From Planctomycetota bacterium (GTDB lineage: Bacteria > Planctomycetota > Planctomycetia > Gemmatales > Gemmataceae), in NCBI GenBank assembly GCA_021413735.1, contig JAIOPV010000081.1, positions 1 to 64,000 on the forward strand: a stretch of DNA of 64,000 nucleotides, in the 5' to 3' direction. The notes under the pieces are model-generated. The model had not been told where the DNA came from. It made no database searches and saw only the letters and a list, made by a program, of their open reading frames with translations. Shown here one piece after another: positions 27,701 through 35,600 of the stretch. Each line of letters starts with the position of its first letter. Within the stretch, counting starts at the first letter, position 1. The position numbers and the translations under genes were made by a program.

Positions 27701-28045
27701 ACAAAAGACCTCGCTGGGCGCGCGATTGACAACGCGGTGTCACTGCCGAGCGGCAAGGAAGTTCGTGGCGTTCCCGAGTTCGGCGATTATCTCGCCACCA
27801 ACCGCAAGGCTGAATTCACGAACACGCTCACGCACAAGTTCCTCGGATATGCTCTCGGCCGCTCGCTGCAACTGAGCGATCAACCGCTGCTGGATGCGAT
27901 GCAAACGCAGCTAGCGGCGAACGATTACAAACTCTCCACGCTGTTCGAACTCGTGGCAACTAGCCCGCAGTTCCGGAACCAGCGCTGCAAGGATTTCACG
28001 ATCTCGAAGTACAAAGCCGAACCACCACCCGGAGGCGGAAAATGA
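24734..28045 (+). CDS. DUF1592/DUF1587/DUF1588/DUF1585 planctomycete cytochrome protein
   Basis: A 1103-residue exported protein. After a signal segment (YALLVLFFANCTDLHAAD) comes a cytochrome c motif CIECH at 46-50 (PSCyt1 type). DUF1587 follows with RRLTNAEYNYTIRDLTG near residue 125. The C-terminal half holds the DUF1595 (YRRPLTDAERAKV), DUF1592 (LASRLSYFIWSSAPDEELL), DUF1588 (RTSPVKRGFWVVHKVLGEHI) and DUF1585 (YALGRSLQLSD) blocks, with a second heme-like motif CARCH shortly before the end. Such proteins are typical of planctomycetes and verrucomicrobia and are paired with DUF1552 proteins; electron transfer linked to polysaccharide breakdown has been suggested but not shown. The next gene overlaps by 4 bases (ATGA). 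The start at 24734 is supported by GAGG. Confidence 0.93.
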   Translation: MSEAPRVRPVPSFAYALLVLFFANCTDLHAADPFQEKVLPFLNTYCIECHNAKKASGELNLAKFTSADKILEDFRQWEHVATFMKKEEMPPAKAKQPPAELRAEILAHLEKVLLGQARRLSGDPGVVPPRRLTNAEYNYTIRDLTGADIRPASSFPIDPASGEGFNNTGEALTMSPNLFKKYLGAAELVADHAVLTSSGLKFAPHPVVTFADRQKFYEQAIITFYEQHNVDYEKYLTVLWLYKHRTAARKDITLDVWAKERGLSPKYLKSLWDELQADAADKFLMQWLRQRWNSLPAPKNAEPTAGEVQSAVRSLAADVTRISKQLCAVETPAIVANAGNGPIEHLERRRRTAATRDTLEKSLISNQRFVGEFKNITDKPSIKLVIQVADAADIKADGSVILNGTFTTNDQTTDGKRKWSLRSLLAAHAPEQLEKLKFDGDSLALKAPGVLEIDIPSKAFPLKGKGSVTFTAECKLDGSKTGIALVRVLDRLPKADERPDFAGVLLDPKSEIAKQFEASGGAFCKLFPNRFVYVDSTRGLSAGFHLIEGFFRDDQPLCNSVLSDKEKQELDGLWSELYFVTGIWEKMLRGFVFFERSERNFLKHADFDAFREEDPFLVNDDVLVRFKETYLKRSNVKLTGDELAKHPISIFFEDVRNGLRYRNETLKRTEPMYLKDLQAFAEHAYRRPLTDAERAKVTQFYLDICANKEHGTEAAVRASIARVLVSPHFCFRLDVAPSGESVAALSDLALASRLSYFIWSSAPDEELLAVAKAGKLHEEPVLREQVRRMLKDPKVSRFALEFFGQWLGYREFMTQEAVNRQAFPAFDDALKQAMFEEPTRLTTHLIQRDLPILGLLNSDTTFVNKKLAGHYGLPFNGQSGEWEQVSGLHAVGRGGALGMAVFLTKNSQPQRTSPVKRGFWVVHKVLGEHIPAPPADVAVLPAKETDTNGKTIRQLLKLHVEDAKCARCHVRFDPVGLSMEGFDPIGRSRTKDLAGRAIDNAVSLPSGKEVRGVPEFGDYLATNRKAEFTNTLTHKFLGYALGRSLQLSDQPLLDAMQTQLAANDYKLSTLFELVATSPQFRNQRCKDFTISKYKAEPPPGGGK

Positions 28046-29322
28046 TTGCCAAGTCGAAAGTCTCTCGTCGTGTCGCGCTGCAAGCCATCGGCGCAACCGT
28101 CGCGTTGCCCTGGCTGGAGTCGATGCCCGTGTTCGCGGGTGAAGCCGCGAAGAAGGCACCGCAGCGGTTCGCGTGCATGTTCATCGGCGACGGCATCTCG
28201 CCCCCGCATTGGTGGTCGAAGGGCAACGGCGCTGCGATGGAACTGGGGTCGAGCCTGGAACCGCTCGCGCCGTTCAAAGAGAAGATCAACGTCATCAACG
28301 GGCTGCACAACAAGGAAGGCGACGGCGGGCACGCGAAGTGTACCGGCAACATTCTCTCGGGTGCTGCGTTGCAGCGAGGCCGCACCATCAAGGGCGGCGT
28401 CAGCATGGATCAACTGCTGGCGAAGCACTACGAGGAAGAGACCGCACAACCGAGCCTCGTGCTGGGCTGCGAACAGCCGGTCAGCGGCTTCCACGAGAGC
28501 CAGTATTCGATGGTGTATGCGTCGCACATTTCGTGGCGCAACCCGGACTCGCCGATTCCGATTGAGTTGTATCCGTCGCTCGCGTTCGACAGCCTGTTCG
28601 GCGGCAAGGCGGGCAAGCTCCAGGGCAGCATCCTCGACGATGTGCTGGGTCAGGCGAAGGATCTCAGCGGCAAGGTGAGCGGCAACGACAAGGCGAAGTT
28701 GGAAGAGTACCTGTCGTCGGTGCGTGAAACCGAGCAGCGTGTTCAGCGCCTCAACAAGATGGCAAAGGACGACGCGCCGGCGGTGCCAGCGAATCAGCGA
28801 CCGCCGGCCGGTCAGCCGAAGGACTTCCGCGAGTATTGCCGGCTGATGTGCGACATCATCGCGCTCGGGTTCCAGACCGATCGCTCGCGAGTCGCAACGC
28901 TGCTGATGTCACGCGACTTGTCAGGTCAGGTGTATCCGTTCCTCGGCATCCGCGACGACCACCACAGTTACTCGCACTCGAACGAGGGCAAGGAATTCCA
29001 GTCGATCGTGAAGTGTCACATCGAGCAGTACGCGTATCTGATCGACAAGCTCTCGAAGATGAAGGAAGGCGAGCGGTCGGTGCTGGACAATTCGTGCCTG
29101 ATGTTCGTGTCGGAACACTGGAACGCGCACAACGGCAATCAGGTTCCGCTGGTGCTGGCTGGCGGGCTTGGCGGCACGCTACAAACGGGTCGCTCGCTGG
29201 ACTACCTGAAGGCCGGCAACGACAAGCGGAAGCTGTGCAGCCTGTATCTGTCGATCATGGACCGGATGGGATTGAAACTGCCCGAGTTCGGCGACTCGAA
29301 GGAACGCCTCGCGGGGATTTGA
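28042..29322 (+). CDS. DUF1552 exported protein
   Basis: A 426-residue protein of the DUF1552 family, which belongs to the alkaline-phosphatase/sulfatase-like DUF1501 superfamily. The N-terminus SRRVALQAIGATVALPWLES looks like a Tat-type signal. Family blocks include RFACMFIGDGISPPHWW, NVINGLHNKEGDGGHAKCTG, SYSHSNEGKEFQSIVKCHIE and CLMFVSEHWNAHNGNQVPLV. Its ATG overlaps the stop of the upstream DUF1592 gene, so translation is probably coupled and the two products likely work together outside the cytoplasm. The biochemical activity is unknown. A bidirectional hairpin follows the stop codon. Confidence 0.93.
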   Translation: MIAKSKVSRRVALQAIGATVALPWLESMPVFAGEAAKKAPQRFACMFIGDGISPPHWWSKGNGAAMELGSSLEPLAPFKEKINVINGLHNKEGDGGHAKCTGNILSGAALQRGRTIKGGVSMDQLLAKHYEEETAQPSLVLGCEQPVSGFHESQYSMVYASHISWRNPDSPIPIELYPSLAFDSLFGGKAGKLQGSILDDVLGQAKDLSGKVSGNDKAKLEEYLSSVRETEQRVQRLNKMAKDDAPAVPANQRPPAGQPKDFREYCRLMCDIIALGFQTDRSRVATLLMSRDLSGQVYPFLGIRDDHHSYSHSNEGKEFQSIVKCHIEQYAYLIDKLSKMKEGERSVLDNSCLMFVSEHWNAHNGNQVPLVLAGGLGGTLQTGRSLDYLKAGNDKRKLCSLYLSIMDRMGLKLPEFGDSKERLAGI

Positions 29323-29333
29323 CGACCACGTTG

Positions 29334-29387
29334 AGCGGCGGACCCAACGGGGCGTTTCTAAAGCGTCGCCCTGTTGGGGCGACCGCT
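29334..29387. terminator. Bidirectional terminator-like hairpin
   Basis: Arms 29334-29354 and 29367-29387 pair imperfectly over 21 bases (AGCGG...CCCAACGGGGCG against CGCCCTGTTGGGG...CCGCT). It fills the 70-base gap between the converging DUF1552 and cupin genes. A similar CCCCAACGGGGCG hairpin lies between sdhC and sdhA near 45915. Confidence 0.65.
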
Positions 29388-29392
29388 AGACG

Positions 29393-29908
29393 TTATCGAA
29401 TGAATTGGTCGATGTAATCCGCTCCGAGCCCGATTGCGGCGTAGTGCGCCCGACACTTCGCGATGCGTGTGAACACGTCGTCGTAGCCCGTCGTTTTGCC
29501 ATCGGGATCGACGTAGATCATCGCCCCGTTCACCTGGAAGAACGTAATCATCTCCTCGACGTGCGGCTCCACCACCAGCGTGTGCGTTTCCCCCGGCGTT
29601 TCGTAAACGTAGCTGCCCTCGCGTGCGATCCAGTCGTGTTCGAGATATCGCCACTCGCCCTTCAGCACGAGGCCATGCACGGGTTGCGGATGGCGGTGCC
29701 GCGACAGCACTCCTGCTCGCCGAACGCGAAGCAGATTACACCAGTAACCCCGTGATGCACACATCAGCAACGGCCGAAACCAGACGTTCGGCTCGACGGG
29801 CACCCACACCCGTTCGTCGGTCGGCATGATGTGCGGCACGACCAGTTCCGGCGGCGACTCCGCGGGCTGCTTGTGACGATACGGTTGCCATTTCTCGGCG
29901 TCAGACAT
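29393..29908 (-). CDS. Cupin protein, 2,4'-dihydroxyacetophenone dioxygenase-like
   Basis: A 171-residue cupin. The metal site is visible as SRHRHPQPVHG and YETPGETHTLVV, with a central GEWRYLEHDW. The whole pattern, including EPNVWFRPLLMCASRGYWCN, matches the 2,4'-dihydroxyacetophenone dioxygenase-related family, which cleaves a C-C bond next to a ketone using Fe(II). Cupins of this group often act on other substrates, so the reaction is uncertain. The start was set at 29908 because GAGGAG precedes that ATG; a longer frame runs back into the SDR gene. The SDR gene ends 20 bases upstream, so the two form an operon, possibly acting on the same keto or hydroxy compound. Confidence 0.82.
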   Translation of the reverse strand: MSDAEKWQPYRHKQPAESPPELVVPHIMPTDERVWVPVEPNVWFRPLLMCASRGYWCNLLRVRRAGVLSRHRHPQPVHGLVLKGEWRYLEHDWIAREGSYVYETPGETHTLVVEPHVEEMITFFQVNGAMIYVDPDGKTTGYDDVFTRIAKCRAHYAAIGLGADYIDQFIR

Positions 29909-29928
29909 GATGTTCTCCTCAGTGAAGT

Positions 29929-30654
29929 TCACACGCAGAGGTAGCCGCCATCGACGGGAATGATGCTGCCCGTCACGAACCGTGCCTGTTCCGACAGCAA
30001 GAACTCCACCACGCCCGCGATGTCGCCGGGATTGCCCCAACGCCCCATCGGAGTGCGTACCATCAACGCCGCTGAACGCGCTTCGTCCTCGGCAAGCGGG
30101 CGGGTCATCTCGGTTTCGATCCAACCCGGCGCGACGGCGTTCACGCGGATACCTTCAGCGCCCCACGCTGCCGCGAGACTTTTCGTGAGCTGTGCGACGC
30201 CGCCCTTCGACGCGGAATAACCAGGAACGAATGCCGAGCCGAAGAACGCCAACATCGACGCTGTGTTCACGATGGAACCGCCAGCGTCCAAGAGCGCCGC
30301 CTTCGCAGCGAGACACATTCGCATCGTGCCGACGAGGTTTACCTCGACCGTCTGACGGAAGCGGTCGATGTCGAATTCCGCCCCGCCACGTTGGAGGATG
30401 CCGGCGCAGTTCACCAACCCCGACAATCGAGGAATGCCAGCGAGCAGCTTCGCAACGGAGTCTTGATTCGTGACATCGAGCAACTTTGTCTCGATGTCCG
30501 ATTGAGGACGGAAAGTGGAAAGTTCCGCTTCGCTGTGACTCGCGGCAATGACCCGATGACCGGTTGAAGCGAGCCGTCGGGCGACGCCTTCGCCGATGCC
30601 GCGAGTGCCACCCGTGACAAGCACCACCCGTTCCGAAACGACGTGTTCACTCAC
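29929..30654 (-). CDS. Short-chain dehydrogenase/reductase (SDR family)
   Basis: A 241-residue classical SDR with a GTG start. The cofactor motif TGGTRGIG is at 14-21, NCAG at 82-85, and the catalytic residues are S133, Y146 and K150 in YSASK. The ending VTGSIIPVDGGYLCV is usual for FabG-like enzymes. An NAD(P)-dependent oxidation or reduction of an alcohol or ketone is expected. It lies directly before the cupin gene with a 20-base gap. The substrate is unknown. Confidence 0.93.
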   Translation of the reverse strand: MSEHVVSERVVLVTGGTRGIGEGVARRLASTGHRVIAASHSEAELSTFRPQSDIETKLLDVTNQDSVAKLLAGIPRLSGLVNCAGILQRGGAEFDIDRFRQTVEVNLVGTMRMCLAAKAALLDAGGSIVNTASMLAFFGSAFVPGYSASKGGVAQLTKSLAAAWGAEGIRVNAVAPGWIETEMTRPLAEDEARSAALMVRTPMGRWGNPGDIAGVVEFLLSEQARFVTGSIIPVDGGYLCV

Positions 30655-30768
30655 GCGATTTGTCCCCTGCTGCGTCGAAGCGAGAACTCGCTATTATCGA
30701 CGAGTCCGCAGCGGCAGCAAGGGGATCGACCCATCGAGGAGAAGGAACGAGGTACGCAGAAAAAGCGG

Positions 30769-31191
30769 TTACTTCAGCTCGACGTTGTACGTGTGTGTCG
30801 GGCCGGTAACGTTCGTGACTAACCCCGAGGTTTCGGGGCTTGCGAGTGTTGCGGGGATGGAGACATACTTGAGGCTCGGATCGGGCTTGACGTCGGCAGA
30901 CGTGGGATTCGCAATCGGTTTCAGGAACCCATTTTCGATCGAAACCTTGCATTCACCTTGTGGAACGCCCACGGCTTCATACGTCCCGTCGGCTTTGATG
31001 TCGCCAGCGCTGAGTTTGTTTGCGGCGGCAGCAGCTTGAAAAAGGATGCGTCCGCCCGGTAATGGTTTCCCACCCGGCAATGTCACTTTTCCCGACACGG
31101 TGGCGGTCGGGTCCGCCTCTTTTTTCTTCTCGCATCCAAAGCAAATAATCGTGAGAGCGGTAAGCAGGATCGTCGGCGATGTTCGTGGCAT
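30769..31191 (-). CDS. Small lipoprotein with transthyretin-like domain
   Basis: A 140-residue protein with signal TILLTALTIICFGC ending in a lipobox Cys. The mature part contains ATVSGKVTLPGGKPLPGGRI and a KADGTYEAVGVPQGECKVSI strand, the same beta-sandwich pattern as the protein at 14117-14587. The gene lies 141 bases downstream of the DUF1559 gene on the same strand. It is the second example in this window of the DUF1559 plus small lipoprotein pairing. The function is unknown; an envelope location is likely. Confidence 0.8.
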   Translation of the reverse strand: MPRTSPTILLTALTIICFGCEKKKEADPTATVSGKVTLPGGKPLPGGRILFQAAAAANKLSAGDIKADGTYEAVGVPQGECKVSIENGFLKPIANPTSADVKPDPSLKYVSIPATLASPETSGLVTNVTGPTHTYNVELK

Positions 31192-31332
31192 AATCGTTCA
31201 CTGGACAGGGAAGAGGATGAATGAGGGATGCAGTCGACGCTGGATTTGTCCAACGGCAAGAACTACGAAGTGCAGCCAAATGACTGCACTTCGGGTGGGA
31301 GTATCAAATCAGTTGTCGTAGCAGACAAACTA

Positions 31333-32343
31333 TTAGGGGAGCGTCACGATTTCGCCCAGAGCCCGAGTCGAAAGTGCGACGAGTGTGACCAGGTTTGTCG
31401 AGTTGTTCAGAAAACGAACAGACCCATCTGCAAAGACCATATTCGCTCCGCCGGTGTGCCCCGAGGAATATGGGATATTATTTCCCGTGTTATCGCACGT
31501 TCCGGCTGAACAGTTATTGGCCATGCCATGTTGATTAATTTGATATCGCGTGGTGGTGGTATTAAATGCTCGGTTATCAGTACCGGATCCATAGCTTGGC
31601 GGTGTTGTAGTCCAGCCGTTGGCACCCATCGTCCAGCCATGTGGACCCTGACTGGTAATTGCACCAAACGAACCGATGATCGGCTGGTTATTCGCGTCGC
31701 GGAGGTGATCGCTTTGTTCGCCGACGAGGAGTGTGTTGCTCGTTCCGTCCGAAATGCTCGTCATCGTGATTTTACTGTTCGGGAAGAGAATTCCGCCTCC
31801 GCTCACAATCCCGGCATTCCCTGTACTGATGAGACCAGCATCGTTGTACCCCCCCGCAACGCCAACGTAGGAGCTGAACATCTCCTTGTAACTTCCCGTG
31901 TTGGAGTAGGGAGAAAAATCAGGCAGCGGCGAAGAAGGGCAGCGATAGGGCTTCAGGGTGATGTTGCTGACCAACGCGAGATTGGCACCGTTTGAATACC
32001 CGCTGCTCGAGGCGAAACTCCATTTGCTGTAGATCGCACCCTGCTCGATGTACGGCAGAATGTAAACCTTCCACGAGCTGCCCCACGAACTGGCCACCCC
32101 ACCCGTGCTGTTTTTGTCGGGTTCACAGCCCACGGGAAAGTTTTGATAAGTGTCGTGGTAAGAGTGAAGCGCTATCCCGAGCTGCTTCATGTTGTTGCTG
32201 CAAGACATCCGCGCCGCCGCTTCTCGAACTTTTTGAACAGCCGGCAGTAACAATCCGATCAGAATCGCGATGATGGCGATGACAACCAACAACTCAATCA
32301 GTGTGAACCCCTGTCGAGTTCTCGAAGAACAACGTGTACACAT
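31333..32343 (-). CDS. DUF1559 protein with type IV pilin-like N-terminus
   Basis: A 336-residue DUF1559 protein. [20 protein letters not shown] is the prepilin signal and membrane helix; [20 protein letters not shown] and MKQLGIALHSYHDTYQNFP follow. The C-terminus has GGANMVFADGSVRFLNNSTN, the usual DUF1559 ending. The start at 32343 has GGAGAGG just upstream. A likely promoter lies about 185 bases upstream in an AT-rich gap. A small lipoprotein gene follows. Its coding region is less GC-rich than its neighbours, notably in the SSGYSNG and TTTRYQINQ stretches. Confidence 0.93.
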   Translation of the reverse strand: MCTRCSSRTRQGFTLIELLVVIAIIAILIGLLLPAVQKVREAAARMSCSNNMKQLGIALHSYHDTYQNFPVGCEPDKNSTGGVASSWGSSWKVYILPYIEQGAIYSKWSFASSSGYSNGANLALVSNITLKPYRCPSSPLPDFSPYSNTGSYKEMFSSYVGVAGGYNDAGLISTGNAGIVSGGGILFPNSKITMTSISDGTSNTLLVGEQSDHLRDANNQPIIGSFGAITSQGPHGWTMGANGWTTTPPSYGSGTDNRAFNTTTTRYQINQHGMANNCSAGTCDNTGNNIPYSSGHTGGANMVFADGSVRFLNNSTNLVTLVALSTRALGEIVTLP

Positions 32344-32394
32344 GGGCAATCCTCTCCATGACGCATGAGATGAAACCACAACGCAAGATGGGAC

Positions 32395-32600
32395 CGGCAG
32401 AGCAATGATAACCGATGGGCGAGTGCAATTCGTTCATAATGATATCATTTTTTCCCGATAGACATAACCAAAAATGTCGTTCTTGTAAAGAATTTGGAAA
32501 AGATTATCCGGTGCTGAATGTTAGAATTATATGGTTTATATAATGATTAACTAATAAGCTCGGCGAACTTCACATCATTTCGCATCCTGGCTCACGCTTC
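32395..32600. other. AT-rich divergent intergenic region
   Basis: This stretch is far richer in A and T than the surrounding chromosome (for example GAATTATATGGTTTATATAA). It contains a perfect 12-base palindrome AATGATATCATT at 32438-32449, a candidate operator, and a candidate promoter on the minus strand. It separates the DUF1559 gene from the propeller/PDZ gene. No ORF is supported. Confidence 0.6.
32526..32554 (-). promoter_or_regulatory. Candidate sigma70-type promoter for the DUF1559 gene
   Basis: Read on the minus strand, TTAGTT and TATAAT are separated by 17 bases. The -10 box is a perfect consensus; the -35 box is weak. It would give a leader of about 180 bases before the ATG at 32343. 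Confidence 0.35.
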
Positions 32601-32679
32601 GATGGCGGCGATTGCGTGAACCGCGTAAAATCGGCACATTCGGTAGTTTGGGCCGTCGTCACCCTCCGAGAGCTTCACC

Positions 32680-35600
32680 GTGAGTCGCACCACCCGTCCC
32701 GGTCATCGACCGGCGTTCATTCTGCTTGCCGTGCTTCTGTTCGCGTTTCCCGTCAAGGGTCGGGCCGATGAACTCGAAGACGTCCGCAAGGAAATCGCCG
32801 AGGTCGAGAAGCAGATCCTCGAACTTGGCAAGCGACTCGAGGATCTCAAGAACCGTGCGAATCCACCGGGGCCGGGCACGGTTCCCACGTCTGCCGTGAA
32901 GAAGATGAACTGGCGATGCGTCGGTCCCGCGAACATGGGTGGCCGCATCACGGCAATCGCCGTCGTCGAGACCGACCCCAGCACTTACTACGTTGCCACC
33001 GCCTCGGGCGGATTGCTCAAGACCACCAACAACGGCACCACCTTCACGCATCTCTTCGACCACGAAGCCACCGTTTCCATCGGCGATGTCGCGGTCTCGC
33101 CGTCGGAGCCGAACACCATTTGGGTCGGCACCGGCGAGAACAACCCCCGCAACTCCGTCAGCTACGGCGACGGCGTTTACAAGAGCACCGACGGCGGCAA
33201 AACATGGACGAACATGGGACTGAAGAAGTCCTTCCAGGTTGGAAAGATCGTCGTTCACCCGAAGGACGCGAACACGGTTTACGTTGGTGCTCTCGGTCGG
33301 CTCTATGGTCCGGGCGATGAACGCGGGCTGTTCAAAACCGAGGACGGCGGGAAGACGTGGAAGAAGATTCTTTACGTCGACGACAAGACCGGCGTGATCG
33401 ACTTTCGCCTTGATCCGTTCGAGTCGAACACGCTGCTCGTTGGCATGTGGGAACGCAAACGCGACGGCTTCGACGGCGTATTCGGCGACGCCAAAGAATG
33501 GCCGAGTCCCGATCAGTACGGACCCGAGATCACCTATGGAGCGGGTGGCGGATTGTTCCGCAGCACCGACGCCGGCAAGACGTGGAAGAAGCTCACCGAC
33601 GCGAAGCTCACGAACGGTCTGCCCACCGTGAAGACCGGCCGCATCGGGCTCGACTTCTCACGCAAAACCAAGGGCCTCGTGTTCGCCATCATCGACACCG
33701 AGAACATCGGCAAAGGTCGGCAGCCGCTCACGGTCACGATGGGCATTTCAAGCGACACGAACAAGGGCGGCGGCGTGAAGATTGAATCGGTAACCGAAGA
33801 CGGACCCGTCGGAAAGGCTGGCATCAAGGACGGCGATATCATCACGGCCCTCGATGGCGTCAAGCTCACGGATTACGACGCACTGATTGAGTTCATGTCG
33901 AAGAAGAAGCCGGATGATGTCGTGAAGTTCACCGTGAAGCGGGGCGACAAAGAGCTGGACTTCGACGTGAAACTCGTAGCGAAAGCGACCGACGAACGGC
34001 CAATGGGGCCGCCGACGCTCGGCATCCAACTCGGCAACGGGTTGCTCGTCGCGGGCGTCGCTCCTGATGGTCCCGCTGCCAAGGCCGGCGTCAAAGCGGG
34101 CGACACGATCACGGCTATCGGCGGCACGAAGATTGACGACGCCAGGGCACTCACCACGGCAAGGGCAAAACTGAAAGCTGGCGACAAGGTGAAGTTGACC
34201 GTCACGCGGGAAGGTAAGCCGATGGAGTTCGAGTTGACGCTCGGAGCTGCACCGAAGGCCGTGACGCCGCCATTGCGTCCGTTTCAACTTCAGCCGGTGG
34301 TCGGTGGTCAGCAAGCGAACGTGCAGAAGGATCAAGGAACGACCGGCTACCAGACCGGTGGCGTATACGCGAGCAAGGACAGCGGCGAAACGTGGCACCG
34401 TGTGAACAGCCTGAACCCGCGGCCGTTCTACTTCTCGCAGGTGCGTTGCGATCCGAACGATGAAAAGGTTGTGTACGTTCACGGCGACTTGCAACTGTGG
34501 CGCAGCAACGACGGCGGCACGAAGTTCAGCAGTTCGCCGATCAAGGGCGTTCACCCGGATCATCATGCACAGTGGATCGACCCGAAGGACAGCAGGCACA
34601 TGCTGCTGGGCGGCGATGGCGGCTTCTACACGACCTACGACCGCGGCGAAACGTGGGACCATCACAACTCGGTCGCGCTCGGGCAGTTCTACCACGTCAG
34701 CGTGGACAACAAGAAGCCTTACAACATCTACGGTGGCTTGCAGGATAACGGCTGTTGGGGCGGGCCGAGCCAGACGCTGCGCGGCATCGGTCCCGTGAAC
34801 GACGACTGGTTGTTTCTCAACGGCGGCGACGGTTTCGTGATGCGTGTCGATTCCGCCGATCCGAATGTGGTGTATGCCGAGAGTCAGAACGGCGGCATGA
34901 ACTGGCGGAATCTTCGCACGGGGGAAAGCCGCGGCATCGGTCGCAACTCGGTGAAGCCCGGCGAGCCGCTGCGATACAACTGGAACTCGCCGTACATCCT
35001 TTCGAGCCACAACCCGAACATCTTCTACAGCGGCTCTCAGTACGTCTTCAAATCGGTGATGCGGGGCACGGATCTCAAGGCGATTAGCCCGGACATGACC
35101 TCATCGAAGAAGGGCACACTCACCGCGATTGCCGAGAGTCCGAAGAACGCGGATGTGCTGTGGGCGGGCACCGACGATGGCAATCTGTGGATCACACGCG
35201 ACGGCGGCACGAAGTGGGAGAACGTGCTCGACAAGCTGAAGGCTGCCGGGTTGCCTGGCCCGCGATGGGTGGCAAGCATCGAGCCTGGCCGCACGGTCGA
35301 AGGTCGCTGCTATGTGTGCCTCGACGCGCACCGCTCCGACGACGACAAGCCGTATCTGTTCGTGACCGAGGACTTCGGCCAGACGTGGAAACCACTGACC
35401 GCGAACTTGCCGGCGTTCGGTTCGACGCGGGTTCTGCGTGAAGACATCACGAATCCGAGCGTGCTGTATTGCGGCACGGAGTTCGGCGTGTGGGTGTCGA
35501 TCAATCGCGGCGTTGCGTGGGCAAACCTGAACAACAACCTGCCCACGGTCGCGATTCACGAGATCGCACAGCCAACGACCGCAGCGGAGATTGTGGTTGG

